Shown: positions 34,520 to 44,590 of the stretch, one piece after another
How the letters are laid out: the number at the start of each line of letters is the position of its first letter
How positions within the stretch are numbered: position 1 is the first letter of the stretch
DNA from: Amblyomma americanum
Taxonomy: Eukaryota > Arthropoda > Arachnida > Ixodida > Ixodidae
Length of the DNA stretch: 64,000 nt
NCBI RefSeq assembly: GCF_052857255.1
Contig: NC_135497.1
Location: 183,558,204 to 183,622,203 of the forward strand
Reading direction: 5' to 3'
The notes under the pieces: generated by a model
The model's database searches: none
The model's input: the letters and a program-made list of their open reading frames with translations, nothing else
What the model was told of the DNA's origin: nothing
Made by a program: the position numbers and the translations under genes

Positions 34520-34527
34520 TGCAGCGA

Positions 34528-34581
34528 TGGCGTAGAGGTAGAACATCCGCCTCGCGTGCAAGAGTACCGGGGTTCAAATCC
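34528..34581 (+). promoter_or_regulatory. tRNA-like pol III promoter at the RTE 5' end
   Basis: A box tggcgtagaggt at 34528-34539 and a perfect-consensus B box ggttcaaatcc at 34571-34581, about 31 bases apart. The region can form a T-arm-like stem (ccggg/cctgg). It starts within a few bases of the RTE 5' end. It is not a tRNA gene in itself: the acceptor ends do not pair. Confidence 0.7.
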
Positions 34582-34670
34582 TGGTGCCGCGCAATTCTCC
34601 ACCGGGTTAAAAAAAAAATCCGCGTGTCGATGGAATTGCATAACCAGGCCTGGAGTGCGGCCTGATCTCG

Positions 34671-37600
34671 GTGACCAGAACCGACAACGCACTCTCTCAC
34701 CAGACCAGGATTTGGCCACCCTGGTGTAGTACTTGGCCACAACCTTCTATGATCAAACCAATTAGCCCTCGGCCCTCAGTCCCTAGCGGCTGCAGAGCCA
34801 CTGACCACGGCGGCGGTCAGACCTGTGACGCAGCGGAGGGTGCTAAGAATCTCTGGCTCCGGACAGGCCGCCATTTGAATCTGAACCTAGCAACGTTTAA
34901 CGCTAGAACTTTAGCTAGTGAGGCTAGCCTGGCAGTGCTGTTTGAGAAACTTGCGGGAATTAAATGGGATGTGATAGGGCTTAGCGAAGTCAGGAGGGCA
35001 GGTGAGGCGTATACAGTACTAAAGGACGGGCACATAGTGTGCTATCGTGGGTTAGAGGATAGACGAGAACTAGGTGTTGGATTCCTCATTAATAAGGATA
35101 TAGCTGGCAACGTAGAGGAGCTCTACAGTATTAACGAGAGGGTAGCAGCTATAGTAATTAGGCTGAATAGGAGGTACAAGCTGAAAGTGGTGCAGGCCTA
35201 CGCACCCACATCCAGCCATGATGACCAGACCGTTGAAAGTTTCTATGCGGACGTAGAATCGGCAACGAATAAAGTAAAATCGCAGTACACTGTACTGATG
35301 GGCGACTTCAATGCAAAGGTGGGCAAGAAGCAGGCTGACGACCAAGCGGTAGGTGACTATGGGATAAACTCTAGAAATATCAGGGGAGAGTTATTAGTCG
35401 AATTCGCGGATAGAAATAATTTACGGATCATGAATACCTTCTTCCGCAAACGAGAAAACAGGAAGTGGACCTAAAAGATCCCCAATGGTGAGATTAAAAA
35501 TGAAATCGACTTTATACTATGCGCTAAACCTGACATCATTCAGGATGTGGCCGTCCTCGGAAAGGTGCGTTGTAGCGACCACAGAATGGTAAGGTCTAGA
35601 ATTAGCTTAGACTTGAAGAGGGAACGGAAGAAGCTAGTGAAGAAGACTATTAACGAGTTAGCCTTAAGAGGGAAAGCACAGGAGTTTAGGATAGCGCTGC
35701 AAAACAGATATTCGGCTTTAACTGAGGAAGATGATCTTGATGTTCATTCAATGCACGATAATCTGACATCAATAATTACGGAGTGCGCAGTAGAAGTAGG
35801 CGGTAGGATAGTTCGAAAAGATACCGGGAAGCTATCTCAGGTGACGAAAGATCTGATTAAGAAGCGCCAAAACATGAGGGCATCTAACCCTACCGATAGA
35901 ATAGAACTAACGGAGCTATCAAAGTTAATAAATAAGCGCAAGGTAGCCGACATAAGGAAGTTTAATATGGAGAGAATCGAGCATGCTCTAAAGAACGGAG
36001 GTAGCCTAAAAGCAGTGAAGAGGAAACTAGGCATAGGTAAAAACCAGATGTATGCATGAAGACACAAGCAGGGCAATGTCATTAGCAATATTGATAAGAT
36101 AGTTAACGTAGCCGAAGAGTTCTACACAGACCTGTACAGCAGCCAATGTAATCAGAGCGTTAATGAGAAAGACAGCAGTGCACAGCAATGCGTCATCCCG
36201 CCAGTAACGAAAGATGAAGTAAAGAAGGCCTTAGAAGCAATGAAAAGGGGAAACGCAGCTGGGGAGGATCAGGTAACAACAGATCTGTTGAAGGATGGAT
36301 GGGACATCGTGCTAGAAAAACTAGCCACCCTGTATACGCAATGCCTTATGACCTCGACTGTACCAGAAGCATGGAAGAATGCAAACATTATCTTAATTCA
36401 TAAGAAGGGAGACGCCAAGGACTCGAAAAATTACAGGCCGATCAGCTTACTATCCGTTGCCTACAAAGTATTTACTAAGGTAATCGCTAATAGAGTCAGG
36501 GCAACGTTAGACTTTAATCAACCAAATGATCAGGCAGGCTTTCGCAAAGGATATTCCACAATAGATCATATTCACACTATCAATCAGGTGCTAGAGAAAT
36601 GCGCAGAATATAACCAACCTCTATATATAGCTTTCATTGATTACGAGAAAGCATTCGACTCAGTGGAAACCTCAGCAGTCATACAGGCATTGCGTAATCA
36701 GGGGGTAAAAGAGCCTTATGTCAAAATACTGGAAGATATATATAGCAACTGCACAGCTACTATAGTCCTCCATAAAGTCAGCAATAAAATTCCAATAAGG
36801 AAGGGCGTCAGGCAAGGAGACACGATCTCGCCAATGCTGTTCACCGCATGTTTACTGGAGGTATTTCGAGGCCTGAATTGGGAACAGTTGGGAATAAGAA
36901 TAAATAGAGAATACCTAAATAATCTGCGATTTGCTGATGACATTGCCTTGCTGAGTCACTCAGGAGGTGAACTGCAAATCATGATCAATGAGTTAGACAG
37001 GCAGAGCAGATCCATGGGTCTAAAATTAACATGCAGAAAACCAAGGTAATGTTCAACAGCCTAGCAAGGGAACAGCAGTTCACAATTGGCAGCGAGAACC
37101 TAGAAATTGTGACGGAATACGTCTACTTAGGGCAAGTAGTGACAGCTGATCCGGATCATGAGAGGGAGATAACTAGAAGGATAAGAATGGGGTGGAGCGC
37201 ATATGGCAAATTCTCGCAGATCATGAGTGGCAGTTCACCAATTTCCCTCAAGAGGAAAGTGTACAACAGCATAATCTTACCGGTACTCACCTACGGGGCA
37301 GAAACGTGGAGGCTAACGAAAAAGAGTTCAGTTTAAGTTAAGGACAACGCAGTGAGCCATGGAAAGAAAAATGCTAGGTGTAACGTTAAGAGATCGGAAG
37401 GAGGCAGAGTGGGTGAGGGAACAAACACGGGTTAATGACATCTTAGTCGAAATCAAGAGAAAGAAATGGGCTTGGGCAGGGCATGTAATGCGAAGGCAAG
37501 ATAATCCCTGGTCCTTAAGGGTAACGGAGTGGATTCCAAGAGAAAGTAAGCGTAGCAGGGGGCGGCAGAAGGTTAGGTGGGCGGATGAGATTAAGAAGTT

Positions 37601-37685
37601 TGCAGGCAAAGGGTGGATGCAGCTGGCAAAGGATAGGGTTAATTGGAGAGACATGGGAGAGGCCTTTGCCCTGCAGTGGGTGTAG
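34671..37685 (+). pseudogene. RTE polyprotein: APE endonuclease and reverse transcriptase, disabled
   Basis: Endonuclease motifs: 'LATFNARTL', 'DVIGLSEVRR', 'VVQAYAPTS', 'LMGDFNAKVG' and 'CSDHRMVRSRI'. RT motifs: 'YRPISLLSVAYK', 'FIDYEKAFDSVE', 'KGVRQGDTISPMLF', 'LRFADDIALLSH'. The C-terminus carries 'MRRQDNPWSLRV' and 'RGRQKVRWADEI'. Breaks are a stop at 35472, a stop near 36057, a one-base loss near 37031, a compensating gain near 37320, and a stop near 37355. The order is complete, so death is fairly recent. Confidence 0.88.
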
Positions 37686-37705
37686 TAAGGCTGATGATGA
37701 TGATG

Positions 37706-37933
37706 AAATCCATGAGACAACATGCGGAGAAGATGTGCAACTTCCGCAGCTTCACTATCGACTCGACGGCAGCTAATAACTTCTGGAAAACATCTCTTCA
37801 CAATAGTAATGATGGCTCCCCTTGCAGGGGGTCTCCTCAGCTCCTAGTTCATCAGCGTGGATCGCCGAAGAGACGAAACTTCTCCGAGGACACGCCTTCA
37901 TCGATGCAGTTAAAGTTCGGTACAACGCAATGA
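37706..37933 (+). repeat. 229 bp direct repeat flanking the RTE (copy 2)
   Basis: The partner of 34291-34519, one base shorter. The right arm retains only this copy (about 42678-42903). Confidence 0.85.
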
Positions 37934-38360
37934 CCAATCTCACCCGAACGAAAAGGGGTCAGGATGTACCCAAGCAGTGTAGAGGGGGCTGCAACTCCCC
38001 AGAAACACTGACTCATGTTCTTCAGAAATGCCACCGTACCTACGGGGCCAGAATTCATAGACACAACGTTTTGGCAGCATACCTGGCCGGTAGCCTCCGA
38101 AAGAGGGGCTACAGTCTTGGAAGAACCGATCTACGCCACCTCACTCGGGGACCGAAAACCAGACTTGGTAATCAAAAGGGATGATCAGTTGGTGGTCCTC
38201 GATGTGCAGGTGGTGGGTAGTGGTATAACGATGTCCCAGGCACACCAGTGCAAGGTCTCTGTACATGATGCACGATTGTTGCGCCAAATTTCTCAAGATA
38301 ATGATAACCTCAAAACCTATAGTGACTTCATTGACAATAAGCTATCGGATGGTTTGGGCT
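37706..38360 (+). pseudogene. R2-like restriction-type endonuclease domain (left arm)
   Basis: Continues the R2 element after the RTE. A CCHC finger 'CRGGCNSPETLTHVLQKC' is followed by 'YGARIHRHNVLAAYLAGSL' and the PD...D-type nuclease core 'DRKPDLVIKRDDQLVVLDVQVV'. One frameshift (near 37820) and another near 38117 break it. The right-arm version has this domain in one open frame. This enzyme nicks target DNA to prime reverse transcription. Confidence 0.85.
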
Positions 38361-39023
38361 AGGGAATCTGTAAAATCTCTAAAATTTCTAGGTTGCCAAA
38401 AGAACTATTTTAAGGTACTAACAGTACGATGTCTCGAGGGTGGGGTCCGGTGCTTCAGGATGCACCAGCGTATGACGGGCACGCTGGTGTCCTGAGGTTC
38501 GGGCCCTCCGGCTGCAGCCCCGCGCCACTATTAACCCTGTACCACTGCGTTACAGTGGGAATCCGCTCTTCCTTGTAATCTCGCGCGCTAAATTAGTAGA
38601 ACACTATTCGGCTAACGCGGCCCAGTTGTCACTCCGAAGTCCCCAAATGATCACAAGCTGATAAGGCCAGCCTGGCCTAGGGGGTTTCGTGAGTGACCGC
38701 GTCGGGAGGTGGGGAGGACCGCAAAAAAAAGGCGATTACGTTTTCGCATCTTGCACGACTCAACTAAGTGTCGTTGTAAAACTTTATACGATACAAAAGT
38801 TACCATAATACGCAAGCTCTGTGTGCAGTTACACGGCAAATGAGCAAACGATTGAGGCGGGGAAATTTTTGAAAGTCTTCACGATAGAAACGTACAATAC
38901 TATGGTGAATACTTCCCGCCATTCTTCCCATGCGGCCTGAGTGTGACCAGGATCGAAGTGAGCCGGGGGCCGGATGAAAAGGCCATTTTGTTGATTTCAG
39001 GCGTTGCGGGGACGATCTGCTTA

Positions 39024-39037
39024 CACTTCTGACACCA
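39024..39037 (-). promoter_or_regulatory. Primer-binding site of gypsy2, left arm
   Basis: Minus strand TGGTGTCAGAAGTG directly after the 5' LTR. The gag start lies about 50 bases further on and is frameshifted compared with the right arm. Confidence 0.75.
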
Positions 39038-39194
39038 TGTTATGTCGTTTGTGTTAGTTGCGTCAGGTTTAAAGATGCGGCGGCACGAAGCCGCGAGTTA
39101 GACTCCATTGAGATGAACGACTGTCGCGTCCACGACTGGCCAAGCCTTTATTAAAACTGTCGAATGTGTAGGAGGCGCTAGAAGATATACAACA
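39038..39194 (-). repeat. gypsy2 5' LTR, left arm
   Basis: 157 bp in the left arm and 177 bp in the right, where a 'gttattaa' motif is repeated. Ends tgttg...aaca. Contains aataaag-like sequence near the start, as in short LTRs carrying the polyadenylation signal. Confidence 0.8.
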
Positions 39195-41396
39195 ACGCAG
39201 AAAAAAGGACCAGGCCCACATGGCTTAGCCTTTGTGACTTTTTGTGAAAAAAAAATTGGGGGTCAGCATGTTTTACCTAAGTAAAATTTCTTGCGTGGAT
39301 TGGGGATGACCGGTTCCTCTGCACGTCCCCACCGCTACCCCCCAAAAAAAACCGCCCTGGAAGCTATTTATATTATAAAAAAATATTTCTTGCAAAAGCA
39401 TGCCTTCAGTATGTCTTTTTGATAAAAAAAATTCTTATTCACCCTTTCCGTGTTTAGTGACTTTTTTTTCTTTTCATGTTTTGTTTTTAATAAAGGAATG
39501 CATTTAACATCTATACTTGTGTTTATGGCATCTATCATGCCAGTGGTTTTCTCTCTAAGCACAAGTTTCTAGGCTCAGATTGGCATTTAATAATTGCCAA
39601 AGAACACATGGAATAAATTTATAAGCATGCACAGTATGCATGGCCGCATACACTGCATGCATGATCGCGATGGAAGCGATGGTAAGTGGACTGGATCCCC
39701 ATGCTATCCGGGTAGGCTTTGAAGAAGGTAAAGAAGGGAGGCACAACAGAAAAATGTTCGGCAGAATGCATGGGCTTCTACAATAGCTCTGATGTGAAGG
39801 AGAAAAGTACCCGCAAAGTTTGTTGAGCAGCCAAACGACATAGTAACTGCGGTCGGTGGTCATGACACTTCCCGTGAAAACGCCTGTGAAATCATTCTAC
39901 TATGCAGCCGACTGAAATAACGACTGAGCCACTGCAGCAGGTCATGATGGGAGAAGGTTATATGAAGAGGGCAGGCGCATGCATTCCTGGAGCCGTCCCA
40001 CCCAAATTCACGTTTAAGACTGCAAACATTTAGTTCAGATTACCCAGCCAGTAAAAGGCTGCTATCAATAAGTTTACGAAAAAGGTATTGCATTTTATGT
40101 TTCCTAAAAGTGCATCTTGATTAGCATGCCCTTCTCGCAATCCGAAGGTCCTGGGTTCGATTCGCATCCAAACTTAAGCTAAACCAATATTCTTTTCAGC
40201 TCAATTACTTTCCTTCGGTTACAGGAACCTCCCTAAGAAGCTTGGCATCAGTCTGAACATTCTTTGACCTATGCCTGAGTTTATTAATTCTTTGCGTCTA
40301 TCAGTATTTTTTGCTCACCACCAACAACGATAATGCTGGCTTTTCTGTGACACGGAACCCTTAACACTATCAAACTAAAAAGTACTGGCAGGAAGGGAGG
40401 ACAGAGGTTGGATCATTGTTCGCACCATACTACAATAACAAAGTTGGTTGTGCACTTTGATGAAAAGTGGCAAATCAAGATGCACTTTTAGGAAACATAA
40501 AATGCAATACCTTTTTCGTAAACTTATTGATGGCAGCCTTTTACTGGCTGGGTAATCTGAACTAAATGTTTGCAGTCTTAAACGTGAATTTGGGTGGGAC
40601 TGCTCCAGGAATGCATGCGCCTGCCCTCTTCATATACCCTTCTCCCATCATGACCTGCTGCAGTGGCTCAGTCGTTATTTCAGTTGGCTGCATAGTAGGA
40701 TGATTTCGCAGGCGTTTTCACAGGAAGTGTCATTACCACTGACCGTAGTTACTATGTCGTTTGGCTGCTCATCAAACTTTGCGAGTACTGTTCTCCTTCA
40801 CATCAGAGCTATTGTAGAAAACAATGCATTCTGTCGAACATTTTTCTGTTGTGCTTCCCTTCTTTACTTTCTTCAAAGTCTACTCGGATAGCATGGGCGT
40901 CCAGTCCACTTACCATCGCTGCCATCGCGATCATGCATGCAGTGTATGCGGCCATGCATACTGTGCATGCTTATAAATTCATTCCATGTGTTCTTTGGCA
41001 ATTATTAAATGCCAATCTGAGCCTGGAAACTTGTGCTTAGAGAGAAAACCACTGGCATGACAGATGCCATAAGCAGAAGAATAGATGTTAAATGCATTCC
41101 TTTATTAAAAACAAAACATGAATAGAAAAAAGTCACAAAACATGGGGAGGGTGAATAAGAATTTTTTTCATCAAAAGGACATACTGAAGGCATGCTTTTG
41201 CAAGAAATATTTTTTATGACATAAATAGCTTCCAGGGCGGTTTTTTTTGGAGGGTAGCGGTGGGGACGTGCAGAGGAACCGGTCATCCCCAAGCCACGCA
41301 AGAAATTTTGCATAGGTAAACCATGCTGACCCCCAATTTTTTTTCACAAAAAGTCACAAAGGCCAAGCCATGTGGGCCTGGTCCTTTTCACTGCGT
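39195..41396. other. Palindrome core between the two gypsy2 copies
   Basis: Outside gypsy2, the two inner arms (39195-40122 and 40473-41396) pair with each other. Open frames at 39555-39863 (minus) and 40849-41040 (plus) are mirror images with no recognisable domain. A tRNA-like 'gcagtggctcagtcg' A-box sequence occurs at about 40661 and its mirror near 39920, hinting at an old SINE. No other gene is seen. Confidence 0.5.
40123..40472. other. Unpaired spacer of the giant palindrome
   Basis: 350 bp of single-copy sequence. It opens with a tRNA-like 3' half: 'ggtcctgggttcgattcgc' contains a good B box, with no A box upstream. The rest is AT-rich with no reading frame of note. Confidence 0.8.
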
Positions 41397-41573
41397 TGTT
41401 GTATATCTTCTAGCGCCTCCTACACATTCGACAGTTATTAAAACTGTTATTAACAGTTATTAATGGCTAGGCCAGTCGTAGACGCGACAGTCGTTCCTCT
41501 CAATGGAGTCTAACTCGCGGCTTCGTGCCGCCGCATCTTTAAACCTGACGCAACTAACACAAACGACATAACA
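41397..41573 (+). repeat. gypsy2 5' LTR, right arm
   Basis: tgttgtatatc...gacataaca, 177 bp, followed immediately by TGGTGTCAGAAGTG (primer-binding site, 41574-41587). Confidence 0.85.
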
Positions 41574-41587
41574 TGGTGTCAGAAGTG
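41574..41587 (+). promoter_or_regulatory. Primer-binding site of gypsy2, right arm
   Basis: TGGTGTCAGAAGTG immediately after the LTR. The same 14 bases appear in gypsy1, so both lineages probably use the same tRNA primer. Confidence 0.75.
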
Positions 41588-42248
41588 TAAGCAGATCGTC
41601 CCCGCAACGCCTGAAATCAACAAAATGGCCGTTTTCATCCGGCCCCCGGCTCACTTCGAACCTGGTCACACTCAGGCCGCATGGAAAGAAGGGCGGGAAG
41701 CATTCACCATAGTATTGTACGTTTTTATCGTGAAGACTATAAAAAATTTCCCCGCCTCAATCGTTTGCTCATTTGCCGTGAAACTGCACACAGAGCTTGC
41801 GTATTATGGTAACTTTTGCATCGTATAAAGTTTTACAACGACACTTAGTTGAGTCGTGCATGATGCGAAAACGTAATCGCCTTTTTTTGCGGTCCTCCCC
41901 ACCTCCCGACGCGGTCACTCACGAAACCCCCTAGGCCAGGCTGGCCTTATCAGCTTGTGATCATTGGGGGACTTCGGAGTGACAACTGGGCCGCGTTAGC
42001 CGAATATTGTTCTACTAATTTAGCGCGCGAGATTACAAGGAAGAGCGGATTCCCACTGTAACGCAGTGGTACAGGGTTAATAGTGGCGCGGTGCTGCAGC
42101 CGGAGGGCCCGAACCTCAGGACACCAGCGTGCCCGTCATACGCTGGTGCATCCTGAAGCACCGGACCCCACCCTCGAGACATCGTACTGTTAGTACTTTA
42201 AAATAGTCCTTTTGGCAACCTAGAAATTTTAGAGATTTTACAGATTCT

Positions 42249-42903
42249 CTACCCCAAACCTCCCCATAGCTTATTGTCAAAGAAGTCACTATAGGTTTGA
42301 GGCTATCATGATCTTGAAAAATTTGGCGCAACAGGTCGTGCATCATGTAAGGAGACCTTGCACTGGTGTGCCTGGGACATCGTTATACCACTACCCACCA
42401 CCTGCACATCGAGGACCACCAACTGATCATCCCTTTTGATTACCAAGTCTGGTTTTCGGTCCCCGAGTGAGGTGGCGTAGATCGGTTCTTCCAGGACTTT
42501 GTAGCCCCTCTTTCGGAGGCTACCGGCCAGGTATGCTGCCAAAACGTTCTGTCTATGAATTCTAGCCCCGTAGGTACGGTGGCATTTCTGAAGAACATGA
42601 GTCAGTGTTTCTCGGGAGTTGCAGCCCCCTCTACACTGCTTGGGTACATCCTGACTCCTTTTCGTTCGGGTGAGATTGGTCATTGCGTTGTACCGAACTT
42701 TATCTGCATCGATGAAGGCGTGTCCTCGGAGAAGTTTCGTCTCTTCGGCGATCCACGCTGATGAACTAGGAGCTGAGGAGACCCCCTGCAAGGGGAGCCA
42801 TCATTACTATTGTGAAGAGATGTTTTCCAGAAGTTATTAGCTGCCGTCGAGTCGATAGTGAAGCTGCGGAAGTTGCACATCTTCTCCGCATGTTGTCTCA
42901 TGG
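42249..42903 (-). pseudogene. R2-like endonuclease domain, open frame (right arm)
   Basis: The frame from 42791 to 42306 is uninterrupted and holds the CCHC finger 'CRGGCNSRETLTHVLQKC' and the nuclease core 'DRKPDLVIKRDDQLVVLDVQ'. A frameshift follows after 'SLHDAR'. It is detached from its RT by the RTE remnant, so not functional as a protein. Confidence 0.85.
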
Positions 42904-43403
42904 ATTTCATCATCATCATCAGCCTTACTACACCCACTTCAGGGCAAATGCCTCTCCCATGTCTCTCCAATTAACCCTTTCTTTTGCCAGCTGCATCCAC
43001 CTTTTGCCTGCGAACTTCTTAATCTCATCCGCCCACCTAACTGTCTGCCGCCCCCTGCTACGCTTACTTTCTCTTGGAATCCACTCCGTTACCCTCAAGG
43101 ACCAGCGGTTATCTTGCCTTCGCATTACATGCCTTGCCCAAGCCCATTTCTTTCTCTTGATTTCTACTAGGATGTCATTAACCCGTGTTTGTTCCCTCAC
43201 CCACTCTGCCCGCTTCCGGTCTCTTAACGTTACACCTATCATTTTTCTTTCCATGGCTCGCTGCGTTGTCCTTAAGTTAAGCTGAACTCTTTTCGTTAGC
43301 CTCCACGTTTCTGCCCCGTAGGTGAGTACCGGTAAGATTAAGCTATTGTACACTTTCCTCATGAGGGAAATTTTTAAACTGCTACTCATGATCTGCCACT
43401 CAT
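42904..43403 (-). mobile_element. RTE 3' remnant (right arm)
   Basis: Only the last 0.5 kb of the RTE remains, with C-terminal motifs 'MRRQDNRWSLRV' and 'RGRQTVRWADEI'. Compared with the left arm, about 2.9 kb (34298 to 37222) and one copy of the 229 bp duplication are missing. Both deletion ends carry 'catgag', so microhomology-mediated loss is likely. Confidence 0.85.
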
Positions 43404-44590
43404 GAATTTAATGTAGTCCATCCGTGCAATGATGCGGCATGGTTCACTTGATGAGGATTCAAGTTTGATGATGCGCTTGATGCGCTGAGCCGGCACAGAA
43501 GTTCGGAGGCACGGAATGCCCAAACCCCCGTACTTAACAGAGGCATAAAATGCCCCCAAAGGGAAGTCGTGGGGAAGGCGAAGCCATTGACGGATGGCCG
43601 ACCAGAAGAGTTTGTCGCACTTGAGGAGGAGCTTTGCCGAGATTGGTCCCAACACTAGCTGATGAAGCAGGCGAGGGATTACATACTACCTCACAGCAAC
43701 TAGTCGTTGCTGGGGCTTCAATGGTGCTTTTGTTAATTTGGAGATATAGACTTTTATTACCGGGATCAGTTGGGGCGTCTCCATTCCAGTCGGAGTGAAT
43801 AAGAGCCCCAGGTACCTCCAAGATGTTGTTGCGGAGGCCTGGGGAATCCGCTCTCCAGCGATGAAGAACTGCTGGTCCACCGGGATTTTCGATATCTTGT
43901 TCTTGGCGTCGACAACCACTGACACAACCAGGCACTTCTTCGGGTTTAGACGTAAACCTCTCTCGGCCAGGTACGTCTCCAGGGTATAGAGCTGCCTCTG
44001 GAGGCCATGTGGTGTCGTCGCAAACAGAACCAGATCGTTGGCAAAGGCCATCGCATTGACTTTCAACTCCCGACTGGAAAAAGCGATCCCCTCCTGACAA
44101 TTTTTCAACCAGTGATCTAGAACCAAATTAAATAGCAGAGGGGACAGGGGGTCTCCCTGCCTGGCTCCACGGGAGGGGTGGACAATATGCATGCGTCCGT
44201 CAAAGTTCAGAACTGTAGTGGCCAATCTGTGGAATCCCTCCGCATAGGACACAAAGTCATCGGCAACACCTTTTCTTCGGAGGCCCTCAAGAATAGCGTC
44301 GAGCGTGACGCTATCAAAGGCCTTCGCCACATCTAGTGTGGCCATGTGCAGCTGCCGATAATGACGACGCGCTTCGTGGAGGACACCTGCCAGTGAGAAG
44401 ACATTTTCCGCGCATCCATCCGCTGGATATAATGCACGTTGTCTGAAGTCAAGATCAATCATTGAGGGGAGACGGTTCGCCAAGACCTTGTGGAACTGTC
44501 GGACCAATACAGAAGACACTGTGATCGGTCCAAAGTCTCCCAGGTCGGCCGCATTTGTCTTTTTGGGTACAAAAATGGTGCGGGCTCCAG
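43404..44590 (-). pseudogene. R2-like reverse transcriptase (right arm)
   Basis: Open from the 5' truncation through 'ARTIFVPKKTNAADLG', 'DVAKAFDSVTLDAILEG' and 'GARQGDPLSPLLFNLVLDHW'. The catalytic motif is altered to 'FANDLVLFA', so the first Asp of the DD pair is Asn. A stop at about 43686 follows. The left-arm copy keeps FADD, so this change is private. Confidence 0.85.

Larger units (their letters stand above)
34520..37705 (+). mobile_element. RTE-clade LINE, near full length (left arm)
   Basis: About 3.2 kb between the two copies of the 229 bp duplication, so both ends are natural. The 5' end is a tRNA-like sequence. The single frame encodes APE endonuclease and RT. The 3' end is a short GAT repeat ('ctgatgatgatgatg'), typical of RTE elements. 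In the right arm only the last 0.5 kb survives (42904-43403). Confidence 0.88.
33110..38730 (+). mobile_element. R2-clade non-LTR retrotransposon outside rDNA (left arm)
   Basis: 5' truncated insertion ending in eight A residues (38723-38730). It is flanked by a perfect 11 bp target duplication, ggcgattacgt (33099-33109 and 38731-38741). It encodes an R2-type RT and a restriction-like endonuclease. Its own length is about 2.2 kb; the remaining 3.4 kb is the RTE insertion plus duplicated target. It sits in a DNA transposon, not in 28S rRNA. The mirrored copy is 41882-44590. Confidence 0.88.
32544..38900. mobile_element. Foldback/long-TIR DNA transposon inside gypsy2 gag (left arm)
   Basis: Outer ends 'cagtattgtgcgc...' (32544) and '...cgtacaatac' (38900) are inverted repeats of about 170 bp, flanked by TA as in the Tc1/mariner group. 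A further inverted segment inside (32731-32825 against about 33000-33098) extends the symmetry. Without the R2 insertion (33110-38730) it is only about 0.73 kb and has no transposase, so it is non-autonomous. The gag frame reads correctly on both sides once the element and its TA are ignored, which fixes the insertion point. Confidence 0.75.
16876..39194 (-). mobile_element. gypsy2: Ty3/gypsy LTR retrotransposon, left-arm copy with nested insertions
   Basis: Outer ends are the two LTRs. The 5' LTR (39038-39194) has tgtt...aaca ends in its transcribed direction. The 3' LTR is split into 28530-28621 and 16876-16935. Flanks gcgca (left) and acgca (right) fit a 5 bp target duplication with one change. 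Between the LTRs are gag and pol remnants plus, from inside out, a foldback DNA transposon (32544-38900), an R2-clade element (33110-38730), an RTE element (34520-37705), LINE3 (25404-28529) and gypsy1 (17108-24947). The same element with the same ends is at 41397-52389. The coding parts are inactive. Confidence 0.85.
7010..40122 (+). repeat. Left arm of giant inverted repeat
   Basis: Everything from 7010 to 40122 reappears in reverse complement at 40473-64000, except named insertions and the mismatch zone 11473-14438. Base 7010 pairs with base 64000, the last base of the window. Left-arm private material includes gypsy1 (17108-24947), a SINE (7964-8278), about 2.9 kb of RTE sequence deleted on the right, and longer ATGG tracts. 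Example inner match: 39998-40122 against 40473-40597, one mismatch by eye. Confidence 0.95.
41882..44590 (-). mobile_element. R2-clade retrotransposon, right-arm copy
   Basis: 2.7 kb, minus strand. 11 bp target duplication acgtaatcgcc at 41871-41881 and 44591-44601. The poly(A) end is the T run at 41882-41888. Contains a 0.5 kb RTE remnant at 42904-43403. Confidence 0.88.

Noticed and set aside
34520..34595. Free-standing tRNA gene
   Set aside because: It abuts the RTE target duplication exactly and its acceptor ends do not pair, so it is part of the mobile element.
33110..38730. rDNA locus with an R2 insertion
   Set aside because: No 28S rRNA sequence lies on either side. The flanks are the foldback transposon and gypsy2 gag.
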